From Azoarcus sp. CIB (GTDB lineage Bacteria; Pseudomonadota; Gammaproteobacteria; Burkholderiales; Rhodocyclaceae): a DNA stretch of 64,000 bases. The DNA lies in assembly GCF_001190925.1 (NCBI RefSeq), contig NZ_CP011072.1, forward strand, positions 3,844,001 to 3,908,000. Direction: 5' to 3'. This document shows, one piece after another, positions 8,399 through 16,438 of this stretch. Numbering within the stretch: position 1 is the first letter of the stretch; the number at the start of each line of letters is the position of its first letter. The translations under genes were made by a program, and so were the position numbers. The notes beneath the pieces were generated by a model. That model saw only the letters and a list, made by a program, of their open reading frames with translations, was not told the origin of the DNA and searched no databases.

Positions 8399-9942
8399 TA
8401 CAGGTCCTGCCCCGAATAGCTGAGATTGAAGGACTTGTTGATCAGCGGGAAGTCCGGAACGATGTTGCCGATGATCGCGTGCTCCAGCACCGGCCAGTTC
8501 TGCCACGACGGATCGTGGCAATGGCAGCGCGCGATGCGCCCCTGCGCGTTGGTCTCCAGCGCGACGAACACTTCGCCGCGCCAGCCCTCGACCCAGCCGG
8601 CGCCGACGCCGTCCCGCGTCGCGAGGACCGGCTCGTGGATCGCGCCGCCCGGCAGCCCGGCGATTAGCGCCTCGATCAGCCGCAGCGACTCGAAACACTC
8701 CTCGAAGCGCATCGCGACACGGGCCGCGACGTCGCCGTTGCGATGCGTGCAGGCCGTGACCGCGAGGCCGTCGTAGGGCGGCCACGGGAAGTCTGCGCGC
8801 AAGTCGGCCGCCTGCCCGCTCGCCCGTCCGGCAAGCCCCGTCAGCCCCAGGCGCGCGGCAAGTTCCGGGGTGACCCGGCCGGTCGTCACGAGACGGTCCT
8901 GCAGCCCGGCGTGCTCGTCGTAGATGTCCTTCAGCTCGGCGACTTCGCGCGCGATGTCCGCGACCTGGCGGCGCAGCTGCGCGCAGCCGTCCGCGTCGAG
9001 ATCGCGCGCGACCCCGCCGGGACGGACGCCGTCCATCATCAGGCGGTGGCCGAAGCACTCGCGGTTCAGGCGCAGCCAGTCCTCGCGCAGGCGCGAGAAC
9101 TGCGCGAGGGCGAAGCCGAACGCGGCGTCGTTGCCGAGCGCCCCGAGGTCGCCGAGGTGATTCGCCACGCGCTCGCGCTCGAGCATCAGTGCCCGCAGCC
9201 ACACTGCACGCTCGGGCGCCTTCGCGCCGACCAGCGACTCGGCCGCCATCGCGTAGGCCCACGCGTACGCGACGGTGCTGTCGCCCGACACCCGCCCGGC
9301 GAGGCGTGCGCCCTCGTCGGTGTCCACGCCCATGAAACGGCGCTCGATGCCCTTGTGCTTGTAGCCCAGCCGCTCCTCGAGCCGCAGCACCTTCTCGCCG
9401 ACCACCGAGAAGCGGAAATGCCCCGGTTCGATCGTGCCGGCATGCACCGGCCCGACCGGGATCTCATGCACGCCGTCGCCTTCGACGACCACGAAGGGGT
9501 AGGCATCGGCCTGCGCCTCGAAGCGCTCCTGGCCGGTGTTGTCGAGGCGCAGCGGGAAATAGTCCGCAGGCCACGCGCCGTGACGCAGCCACGGGCGATC
9601 GTCGCCCGCGTCCTCGGCCTCGACACCGACGAGGTCGCGCGTGGCGCGCTGCATGCGGATCGCGGCGGGGAAGAAGCGCGAGATGTCCGGGTAGACCGGC
9701 TTTGCCGCATCCAGGCCCAGCTTCGCCCACAGCAGTCCGTCCGCGCTCGCGTACGCCGCCGACACCGCGAAGCCGTCGCCCGCGGCGCGCTCGTCGCTGC
9801 CCCACAGGCTCACGAGCCGCCCCTTCGCCTCCGCCACGGCCAGCGCCAGCGCGCTCCACTGCGCGGCATGCACCCGTGCGGCGAAGATCGGCACGGGCGC
9901 ATCGATCCGTTCGAAGCGGCAATCGAGTCCGAAAAACTCCAC
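8398..9942 (-). CDS. Hydrogenase-4-like large subunit without NiFe ligands (NuoC-NuoD fusion, Ehr type)
   Basis: A 514-residue fusion of an N-terminal NuoC-like domain (about 1-130, YPDISRFFPAAIRMQRATRD) and a NuoD/HycE-like domain. A GTG start is chosen because GGAGG lies 6 nt upstream and family similarity begins there. GYKHKGIERRFMG is the usual lead into the first metal-binding motif, but where NiFe enzymes have RVCGxC this protein has RVSGDS (Ser219, Ser222). The C-terminal DPCxxC is DPSWQN (477-482). All four Ni-Fe cysteines are therefore absent, so it should not be an H2-active enzyme. Electron donor and acceptor are unknown. Confidence 0.9.
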   Translation of the reverse strand: MEFFGLDCRFERIDAPVPIFAARVHAAQWSALALAVAEAKGRLVSLWGSDERAAGDGFAVSAAYASADGLLWAKLGLDAAKPVYPDISRFFPAAIRMQRATRDLVGVEAEDAGDDRPWLRHGAWPADYFPLRLDNTGQERFEAQADAYPFVVVEGDGVHEIPVGPVHAGTIEPGHFRFSVVGEKVLRLEERLGYKHKGIERRFMGVDTDEGARLAGRVSGDSTVAYAWAYAMAAESLVGAKAPERAVWLRALMLERERVANHLGDLGALGNDAAFGFALAQFSRLREDWLRLNRECFGHRLMMDGVRPGGVARDLDADGCAQLRRQVADIAREVAELKDIYDEHAGLQDRLVTTGRVTPELAARLGLTGLAGRASGQAADLRADFPWPPYDGLAVTACTHRNGDVAARVAMRFEECFESLRLIEALIAGLPGGAIHEPVLATRDGVGAGWVEGWRGEVFVALETNAQGRIARCHCHDPSWQNWPVLEHAIIGNIVPDFPLINKSFNLSYSGQDL

Positions 9943-10024
9943 GTCAGGCCTCCCGCCGGGCCGCCCCAAGGGAGGCCTGCGCCCCCCCGGGGGGTAGCGA
10001 ACAAAGTGAGCATGGGGGTTGTTG
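9943..10024. repeat. GC-rich palindromic intergenic repeat inside the Ehr operon
   Basis: Contains GCGCCCCCCCGGGGGG next to TAGCGAACAAAGTGAGCATGGGGGT and CCGCCCCAAGGGAGGCC. On the minus strand the pattern CCCCCATGCTCACTTTGTTCGC followed by a CCCCCCGGGGGG core resembles, in parts, a repeat widespread in betaproteobacterial intergenic regions. It occupies the whole 86-bp gap between the HyfF-like and HyfG-like genes and may act as an mRNA stem-loop. Confidence 0.6.
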
Positions 10025-10028
10025 CACT

Positions 10029-11483
10029 CTAGCCTCCGATCATCTGGGCCGCCTGCCGGTACCAGCCGTCGAGATAGGGCGGGATGTAAAGCCCGAGCAT
10101 CAGCGCGAGCCCGAGATGGACGAACACCGGCAGCAGCGCCGGCGGGTGGGCGAGCGGGCGCAGCGAGGTCTCGCCGAACACCATCGGCTGCACGCGCCCG
10201 AAGATCGCCGCGAACGCGACGCCCAGCGCGACCAGCAGGAAGGGCGTGGCCCACGGCGCCTCGCGCATCGCCGTCGTCAGGATCAGGAACTCGCTCGCGA
10301 ATACGCCAAAGGGCGGCATGCCGAGGATCGCCAGCGAGCCCAGCATCAGGCCCCAGCCGACCGTCGGACTCACCTTCAGCAGGCCGCGGATGTCCTCCAT
10401 CGCCTGCGAACCGGCCTTCTGCACCGCATGCCCGACGGCGAAGAAGATCGCCGACTTCACCAGCGCATGCACGGTCATGTGCAGCAACCCGGCGAAGTTC
10501 GCGATCGGGCCGCCCAGGCCGAAGGCGAAGGTCATCAGGCCCATGTGCTCGATCGACGAATACGCGAACATGCGCTTGACGTCGCGCTGGCGCGACAGGA
10601 AGAAGGCCGCGACGACGACCGTGACGAGGCCGAAGCCGATCATCATGCGCCCCGGCAGGCCGTTCGCGAGCGCCCCGTCGGCTAGCACCTTGCAACGCAG
10701 CACCGCGTACAGCGCGACGTTCAGCAGCAGACCCGACAGCACCGCCGAGATCGGCGTCGGGCCTTCCGCATGCGCGTCGGGCAGCCAGTTGTGCACCGGC
10801 ACCAGGCCCACTTTCGTGCCGTAGCCGAGGAGCAGGAAGACGAAGGCCAGCGACAGGATCTCCGGGTCGAGCAGATGCTTGGACTGGGCCAGGTGCGTCC
10901 ATAGCAACGCCTCGTCGCCGCCGCCGATCGCGCGCTCGGCCGCGAGGTAGAGCAGGATGGTGCCGAACAGCGCCTGCGCGATGCCCACGCCGCACAGGAT
11001 GAAGTACTTCCACGCCGCCTCCAGGCTCGCCGGCGTGCGATACACCGACACCAGCAGCACCGTCGTCAGCGTCGCTGCCTCCATCGCCACCCACAGGATG
11101 CCGAGGTTGTTGGTCGTCAGCGCGACCAGCATCATGCCGTTGAAGAGCTGGTACATGCTGTGGAACAGCCGCATCCGACCGGGCGTCATCTTGCCGTGGT
11201 CGCGCTCGATGCGCATGTAGGGGCGCGAGAAGAGCGAAGTCGTGAAGCCGACGAAGGCGGTGAGGGTGACGAGGAAGACGTTGAGCGGATCGACGAAGAA
11301 CCACTCGCCCCACGCCGTGAGCGGCCCGTCGCGCACGACGATCGCCGTGAGCCAGACGGACGCCGCCAGGGTGAGCAGGCTCACCGCGGCGTTCAGGTCG
11401 CCGGCCCGCTCGCGGTCGCCCCACACCGCGAGCAGCACGCCACCAAGCAGCGGAAACGCGAGGACGAGGAGGAGCGGGTCCAT
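10029..11483 (-). CDS. HyfF/NuoL-N-like proton-translocating membrane subunit
   Basis: A 484-residue polytopic protein of the antiporter-like family (NuoL/M/N, MrpA/D, HyfF). Features are WVAMEAATLTTVLLVSVYR, FLLLGYGTKVGLVPVHNWLPDAH with the conserved Lys and His, and MFAYSSIEHMGLMTFAFG followed by FAGLLHMTVHALVKSAIFF. Its ATG overlaps the stop of the HyfE-like gene (ATGA), so the two are coupled. It is expected to form one of the two ion channels in the membrane arm. Confidence 0.9.
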   Translation of the reverse strand: MDPLLLVLAFPLLGGVLLAVWGDRERAGDLNAAVSLLTLAASVWLTAIVVRDGPLTAWGEWFFVDPLNVFLVTLTAFVGFTTSLFSRPYMRIERDHGKMTPGRMRLFHSMYQLFNGMMLVALTTNNLGILWVAMEAATLTTVLLVSVYRTPASLEAAWKYFILCGVGIAQALFGTILLYLAAERAIGGGDEALLWTHLAQSKHLLDPEILSLAFVFLLLGYGTKVGLVPVHNWLPDAHAEGPTPISAVLSGLLLNVALYAVLRCKVLADGALANGLPGRMMIGFGLVTVVVAAFFLSRQRDVKRMFAYSSIEHMGLMTFAFGLGGPIANFAGLLHMTVHALVKSAIFFAVGHAVQKAGSQAMEDIRGLLKVSPTVGWGLMLGSLAILGMPPFGVFASEFLILTTAMREAPWATPFLLVALGVAFAAIFGRVQPMVFGETSLRPLAHPPALLPVFVHLGLALMLGLYIPPYLDGWYRQAAQMIGG

Positions 11484-12142
11484 CAGTCTTCCTTCAGCTT
11501 TTCGAGATGGCGGATGTCCAGACTGTCGAACTGCTCGCGGATCTGGAACATGAATACGCCGAGGATCAGGATGCCGACCAGCACGTCGAACGCGATGCCC
11601 AGCTCGACGATCATCGGCATGCCGCTGGTCGCCGCAGTCGCCGCGAAGAACAGGCCGTTCTCCATCGACAGGAAGCCGATCACCTGCGGCACCGCCTTCG
11701 CGCGCACGATCATCATCAGGAAGGACAGCAGCACGCACGCGAGCGCGATGCCGAGCGTGCCGCGCGCGATCGAGGTCGACAGCCCCGCGATCGGCGCCGC
11801 CAGATTGAAGGCGAAGATCACCAGCACGATGCCGATCAGCATCGTCGTCGGGATGTTGAACAGGGTCTCGACGTCCCAGCGCACGTTCAGGCGCTGGATG
11901 ACCCGGTGCAGCAGGATCGGGATCAGGATCACCTTCAGCACGAAGGTCAGCGCTGCGGAGAAGTACAGGTGGTGCTGGCCGGTGAGATAGCCGACGATCA
12001 GCGTCGCCACCGCCAGCGCCGCCCCCTGCAAGGTGAACAGGTGGATCAGCGTCAGGATGCGGCGCTGCGCGATCATCGCGAACGCGAGCACGAGCAGCAC
12101 CACCGCGAAGAGGTTGATCGACTGGGCGAGGAGCGTGTTCAT
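11483..12142 (-). CDS. HyfE-like (NuoK-type) membrane subunit
   Basis: A 219-residue membrane protein with about six helices. It starts MNTLLAQSINLFAVVLLVLAF and contains LTFVLKVILIPILLHRVI, GLFFAATAATSGMPMIVELGIAFDVLVG and the charged end FQIREQFDSLDIRHLEKLKED, as in HyfE. The family corresponds to the NuoK position of complex I. It lies 6 bp after the HyfC-like gene. Confidence 0.88.
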   Translation of the reverse strand: MNTLLAQSINLFAVVLLVLAFAMIAQRRILTLIHLFTLQGAALAVATLIVGYLTGQHHLYFSAALTFVLKVILIPILLHRVIQRLNVRWDVETLFNIPTTMLIGIVLVIFAFNLAAPIAGLSTSIARGTLGIALACVLLSFLMMIVRAKAVPQVIGFLSMENGLFFAATAATSGMPMIVELGIAFDVLVGILILGVFMFQIREQFDSLDIRHLEKLKED

Positions 12143-12148
12143 GAGGGT

Positions 12149-13096
12149 CTAGGCTCCAAGCAGCACATGCACCAACAACGCGATCACCGCGAGCAGGAAG
12201 GCCGTCGCGAGGAACTCCGGCACGCGGAACAGGCGCATCTTCGCGTTGATCGTCTCGATCAGCGCAAGCACCACGCCGCCGACGGCGAGCTTCACCACCA
12301 GCATCGGGATCGCGAACAGGATCGCGACCGGCGTCCCCGCCTCGGCCACGCCCCACGGTACGAACAGCGCGAGGCCGATACACGAATACGCGAAAAGCTT
12401 CAGCGACGCCGCCCATTCGACCAGCGCGAGATGGCGCCCCGAGTATTCGAGGATCAGCGCCTCGTGGATCATCGTCAACTCGAGGTGGGTGGCCGGGTTG
12501 TCGACCGGCACGCGCGCGTTCTCCGCCAGCGACACCATCGTGAAGGCGACGCCCGCCACCGCCAGGCTCGGGTAGATCGCGAAGGGCTGGTGCGCGAGCG
12601 TTTCGACGATCATCGCGAGCGAAGTCGACTGCGTGATCAGCGAGGCCGAGAACAGCACCATCAGCAGCGCCGGCTCGGCGAGGAAGCCGATCAGCATCTC
12701 GCGCCGCGCGCCGAGCGTGCCGAAGGACGTGCCGATGTCCATCGCCGCGAGCGAGATGAACACGCGCGCGAGCGCGAACAGGCCGACCAGCGCGATCGCG
12801 TCGGCCGCGGGCGCCAGCGGCAGGTCGGTCGACAGCGTCGGTGCGATGCCGCACGCGAGTGCCATGCAGCCGAACATGATGTAGGGCGCGACGCGGAAGA
12901 TCGGCGTTGCGTGCTCGGCGACGACCGACTCCTTGTTGAACAGCTTGTGCAGCACGCGATAGGGCTGCAGCAGGCCCGGCGCGCGCCGCCCCTGCAGCCA
13001 CGCGCGCCACTGGTTCCCCCACCCCGTCAGCAGGGGAGCCAGCGCCAGCGCGAGGAGGATGGCGAGCAACTGCGCGAACAGGCCGACGACGCTCAT
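12149..13096 (-). CDS. HyfC/HycD-like (NuoH-type) membrane subunit
   Basis: A 315-residue NuoH-family subunit, which links the membrane arm to the hydrophilic module. Motifs are LLQPYRVLHKLFNKE, DIGTSFGTLGARREMLIGFLAEPALL, SLAENARVPVDNPATHLELTMIHEA and LEYSGRHLALVEWAASLKLF. These acidic and arginine residues belong to the conserved E-channel region. The ATG overlaps the stop of the HyfB-like gene (ATGA). Confidence 0.9.
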   Translation of the reverse strand: MSVVGLFAQLLAILLALALAPLLTGWGNQWRAWLQGRRAPGLLQPYRVLHKLFNKESVVAEHATPIFRVAPYIMFGCMALACGIAPTLSTDLPLAPAADAIALVGLFALARVFISLAAMDIGTSFGTLGARREMLIGFLAEPALLMVLFSASLITQSTSLAMIVETLAHQPFAIYPSLAVAGVAFTMVSLAENARVPVDNPATHLELTMIHEALILEYSGRHLALVEWAASLKLFAYSCIGLALFVPWGVAEAGTPVAILFAIPMLVVKLAVGGVVLALIETINAKMRLFRVPEFLATAFLLAVIALLVHVLLGA

Positions 13097-15093
13097 GACT
13101 TCACCACCAGCAGCAGGACGATCAAGGTCACGAAGCTGTACAGCAGGTAGATCGCGATGCGCCCCTGCTGCAGCCGCCCGACGCCGCGCGCGATGCCGGA
13201 CGTGAGGCGCGCGACCGGCAGGTACAGCCAGTGCCAGAAATGGTCCTCGATCGTGACACGGTAATGCGGTTTCGCATCGAACGGCGACGGCAGCTCGCGC
13301 CGCATGCGGAAGAAGGGCTCGAAGATCTGGCGGATCGGCTGGCCGAAACCCTCCGCCGTATCCTGCATTCGCGCGGTCTGCGCCGGATAGCCGCAGTCCC
13401 ACGCAGGCGCACGGCGCAGGCGACCGTGGTAGAACTTGCGCACGAGCACGACCGCGAGCAGCACCGCGACACTGACGACCAACAGGAATACCAGCGGACC
13501 GTAGCTTGCACGATCGATCGAGCTCGGCGACAGCAGCAGCCAGCCGTTCGCGCGCACCGTGTCGGCAATGCCGCCGCCGACCAGCAGCTGCGTTACCCGG
13601 TCGATCAGGCCGATGACCTGCACCGGAAAGAGGCCCAGCAATACGCAGCCCGCGCCGAGCCACACCAGGCCTGCACGTTCGAGCGGGGACGCCGGGTGCG
13701 CGTCGGCGAGCTTCGGCTCGCGCGGCTGGCCGAGAAAGATCACGCCGTAGAACTTCACCATCGTGTAGCCGGCCAGCGCGGCGACCAGCGCGATGCCCGC
13801 CGCGAGCACCGGCACGAGCATGTTGAGGAAGGAGTCCGGCAGCCCCGTCGTGAACAGGAAGCTCTGCAGCAGCAGCCATTCGGACACGAAGCCGGAGAAC
13901 GGCGGCAGGCCCGAACTCGCCAGCACGCCGACGAGCGACAGCCACGCCACCCAGGGCATGCGCCGCATCAGGCCGCCGAGCTTGCCGAGACTGCGCTCGC
14001 CGGTCGCGTGCAGCACCGAACCGGTCGCGAGGAACAGCAGGCTCTTGAAGAAGGCATGGCCGACGACGTGGTACAGCGCCGCGGTCAGCGCCAGCGCGGA
14101 CAGCGCCTTCATGCCGTAGGCGTTGAACAGCACGCCGAGGCCGATGCCGACGAAGAGCAGGCCGATGTTCTCGATCGACGAATACGCGAGCAGGCGCTTC
14201 ATGTCCGTCTGCACCGCGCTGAACACCACGCCATACAGCGCGGTCGCGAGGCCTACCGCCATGAGCAGCACGCCCCACCACCATTGCTGCGCGCCGAGCA
14301 GATCGAAGCTCACGCGCAGCAGGCCGTAGATCGCGGTCTTCAGCATCACGGCGCTCATCAGCGCGGACACCGGCGACGGCGCCGCCGGATGGGCCTCCGG
14401 CAGCCACACATGCAGCGGCAGGATGCCGGCCTTCGCGCCGAAGCCCACGGTCGCGAGCAGGAACGCGGCCGAGGCCCACAGCGGCGACAGCGACTGAGCG
14501 CGCATGTTGGCGAAGGTGTAGTCGCCGGTGTTGGCCTGCAGCACGCCGAAGCACAGCAGGATGCCGATCGCGCCGATATGGGCGATGAGCAGGTACAGGA
14601 AACCCGCCTCGCGGATCGCCGGCACGCGATGGTTCGCGGTGACGAGGAAGAACGAGGACAGTGCCATCGTCTCCCACATCACCATGAAGGCGTAGGCGTC
14701 GTCGGCCAGCACGACCAGCGCCATGCTGGCGAGGAAGAGATGGTATTCGAGGCACATCAGCCCGGGCGGCGTGCCCTCGCCGTGGCGGAAGTAGCCCGCG
14801 GCGAAGATCGAGATGCCGAAGGAGATCGCGCCGATCACGAGCAGGAAGAAGGCCGACAGCCCGTCGAGCCGCAGGTGGAAAGGCAGATCCGGCAGGCCCA
14901 GCGCGAGCACCGCGGTTTCCGGGGTGCCGAGCAGCCCGGCGACGGCGAGCCCTGCGAGCGCCACCGCCAGCACGGCCCCGGCCGGAAACAGCACGCGGGC
15001 GACGAACGCGGTGTTGCGCAGTGCGCCGATCCCGGCGACCCCCAACGCGAGCCAGCCCGCGATGACGATCAGGATCCAGTCGAGAACCAGCAC
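13093..15093 (-). CDS. HyfB/HycC-like proton-translocating membrane subunit
   Basis: First gene of the operon, 666 residues and about 16 membrane helices. The antiporter core shows MVMWETMALSSFFLVTANHR, GFGAKAGILPLHVWLPEAHP, LLAYSSIENIGLLFVGIGLG and LYHVVGHAFFKSLLFLATG. The GTG at 15093 is preferred because GGAGGAGGG precedes it by 4 nt; an ATG 48 bp upstream lacks a ribosome site. It is longer than HyfF, like HycC and HyfB. No HyfA/HyfH-type ferredoxin subunit follows, so the complex would be six subunits: B, C, E, F, G and I types. Confidence 0.9.
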   Translation of the reverse strand: MLVLDWILIVIAGWLALGVAGIGALRNTAFVARVLFPAGAVLAVALAGLAVAGLLGTPETAVLALGLPDLPFHLRLDGLSAFFLLVIGAISFGISIFAAGYFRHGEGTPPGLMCLEYHLFLASMALVVLADDAYAFMVMWETMALSSFFLVTANHRVPAIREAGFLYLLIAHIGAIGILLCFGVLQANTGDYTFANMRAQSLSPLWASAAFLLATVGFGAKAGILPLHVWLPEAHPAAPSPVSALMSAVMLKTAIYGLLRVSFDLLGAQQWWWGVLLMAVGLATALYGVVFSAVQTDMKRLLAYSSIENIGLLFVGIGLGVLFNAYGMKALSALALTAALYHVVGHAFFKSLLFLATGSVLHATGERSLGKLGGLMRRMPWVAWLSLVGVLASSGLPPFSGFVSEWLLLQSFLFTTGLPDSFLNMLVPVLAAGIALVAALAGYTMVKFYGVIFLGQPREPKLADAHPASPLERAGLVWLGAGCVLLGLFPVQVIGLIDRVTQLLVGGGIADTVRANGWLLLSPSSIDRASYGPLVFLLVVSVAVLLAVVLVRKFYHGRLRRAPAWDCGYPAQTARMQDTAEGFGQPIRQIFEPFFRMRRELPSPFDAKPHYRVTIEDHFWHWLYLPVARLTSGIARGVGRLQQGRIAIYLLYSFVTLIVLLLVVKS

Positions 15094-15109
15094 GCGCCCT
15101 CCTCCGAGG

Positions 15110-15200
15110 AGTGTTTCATTGCGTTCGTATTTGTTGCACACTACATTAATATCAATGCTGCTTTCAATGTTAATTTGATGTTAATCGCCGCAATCGCCAA
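15110..15200. promoter_or_regulatory. AT-rich divergent promoter region, Ehr operon / RHH gene
   Basis: A sharp AT-rich stretch between the divergent HyfB-like and RHH genes. It carries spaced TTAAT/ATTAA and TCAAT elements (CATTAATATCAATG, TCAATGTTAATTTGATGTTAAT). Such repeats are plausible sites for the ribbon-helix-helix protein encoded at 15207. No clear -35/-10 pair can be assigned. Confidence 0.4.
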
Positions 15201-15206
15201 CGCGTG

Positions 15207-15392
15207 ATGAAAGAGAATCGAACCGCCCGCCTGACCGTGCTGATCGACCCGGAGAAGAAGAAGCTCTTCGAGGAAATCTGCGCCAGCAAGGACCTGACGC
15301 CCTCGCAGGTCGTGCGCCGTCTGATCCGTCAGTACGTGCAGGAGAATGCCGGCAACCGGACGCTGCCGGAGTGGCTGAAGGACAACGACTGA
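15207..15392 (+). CDS. Ribbon-helix-helix (CopG/Arc-like) DNA-binding protein
   Basis: A 61-residue protein. RTARLTVLIDPEKKKLFEEIC forms the expected beta-strand and first helix, and LTPSQVVRRLIRQYVQ the second helix of an RHH fold. A GTG directly before the ATG (15204) is an alternative start. It is divergent from the Ehr operon over an AT-rich region with repeated TTAAT elements, so it is a candidate regulator of that operon. No toxin gene is adjacent, which argues against an antitoxin role. Confidence 0.75.
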   Translation: MKENRTARLTVLIDPEKKKLFEEICASKDLTPSQVVRRLIRQYVQENAGNRTLPEWLKDND

Positions 15393-15464
15393 AAGGTGTA
15401 GGCCGGCGCCGACGCTCGGGGCGCCGGACGCGCCCCCGTGATCCGTGCCCGTGGATGGGGACGC

Positions 15465-15564
15465 CGTAGGGCGGATGAGCCGCGCAGCGGCGTTATCCGC
15501 CGAATGCGAGGCGTGCGAGCGTGACCGCTGCATGGCGGAAGGCGCTGCGCTTTTCCGCCCTACG
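15465..15564. repeat. Palindromic GTAGGGCGGAT-type intergenic repeat
   Basis: A 100-bp inverted repeat with outer arms CGTAGGGCGGA and TCCGCCCTACG and inner copies GCGGCGTTATCCGCCGAATG and TGGCGGAAGGCGCTGCGC. It is of the type GTAGGGCGGATAAGCGnAGCG, common between genes in proteobacterial chromosomes. It lies between the RHH gene and the LpxH-like gene and may act as a bidirectional stem-loop. Confidence 0.7.
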
Positions 15565-15587
15565 ATCCGTTCATGCGGTTGAGCTGA

Positions 15588-16436
15588 TCAGGGCATGCGC
15601 CGGCGCACGTCGCCCGATGCGGCAGGGTCCGCCATGCGGGCGGTCACCAGCCCCGGCAGATCCGCCCGATCGAACACCGGCTGTGCCGCAGCGTATGCGC
15701 GCGGCAAGCCCCAGCGCACCACCTCCATGCGCCCGTCGAGGTGCTCGACGATCGCGGTGCAGCTGTCCACCCAGTCGCCGCAGTTGAGGTAGCGCACGCC
15801 CTCGACCTCGGAGTCCGCCGCCCAGTGGATGTGGCCGCAGATCACCCCGTCCAGCCCCTTGCGCCGCGTCGCGTGGGCGATCGACGCCTCGAAGTCGAAG
15901 ATGAAATTCACCGCGCGCTTCACCTTCTGCTTCGCGTAGCCCGCCAGCGACCAGTAGCCGGGCCGACGCAACAGCCGGCGCACGCGCGACAGCCACAGGT
16001 TGATGCGCACCAGCGTGTTGTACGCAACGTCGCCCAGCAGCGCGACCCAGCGGTGATGGCGCGTGACCTGGTCGTACTCGTCGCCATGCACGATCCAGTA
16101 GCGGCGGCCGTCGGCGGCTTCATGCACCCATTCGGATTCCACGCGAATGTCGCCGAACGCGATCCCCGCATACTCGCGCAGCGCCTCGTCGTGATTGCCG
16201 GGAACGAGGAACACCTTGCAGCCCTGGCGCGCGCGGCGCAGCACCTTCTGCACCACGGTGTTCTGCATCACGCTCCACTGGATGCCACGGTTCATGGCCC
16301 AGAAATCGACGATGTCGCCGACCATGTAGAGGTAGTCCGAAGGGTGCTCGCGCAGGAAATCGAGCAGCCGGTCGGCCTGGCACGCGCGGGTGCCGAGATG
16401 GACGTCGGAGATGAAAACGGAACGAACCTGGGGCAT
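15588..16436 (-). CDS. LpxH-like metallophosphoesterase (UDP-2,3-diacylglucosamine diphosphatase family)
   Basis: A 282-residue calcineurin-like phosphoesterase with all metal-binding motifs: SDVHLGT, GDIVDFW, PGNHDE, VHGDEYD and CGHIHWA. RGIQWSVMQNTVVQKVLRRA is typical of the longer LpxH-type enzymes that cleave UDP-diacylglucosamine in lipid A synthesis. No other lpx gene is nearby, and its partner is a glycosyltransferase 2 bp upstream. A specialised role on a glycolipid pyrophosphate is equally possible. Confidence 0.85.
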   Translation of the reverse strand: MPQVRSVFISDVHLGTRACQADRLLDFLREHPSDYLYMVGDIVDFWAMNRGIQWSVMQNTVVQKVLRRARQGCKVFLVPGNHDEALREYAGIAFGDIRVESEWVHEAADGRRYWIVHGDEYDQVTRHHRWVALLGDVAYNTLVRINLWLSRVRRLLRRPGYWSLAGYAKQKVKRAVNFIFDFEASIAHATRRKGLDGVICGHIHWAADSEVEGVRYLNCGDWVDSCTAIVEHLDGRMEVVRWGLPRAYAAAQPVFDRADLPGLVTARMADPAASGDVRRRMP

Positions 16437-16438
16437 CG

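Noticed and set aside
7835-15093. Energy-converting [NiFe] hydrogenase
   Set aside because: All four NiFe-ligating cysteines of the large subunit are missing, so an H2-active enzyme is not supported.
11507-15207. Very long open frames on the plus strand opposite the Ehr operon
   Set aside because: They are His/Arg/Gln-rich mirror frames of strongly conserved membrane proteins, with no ribosome sites or family resemblance; GC-rich codon use leaves antisense frames open.
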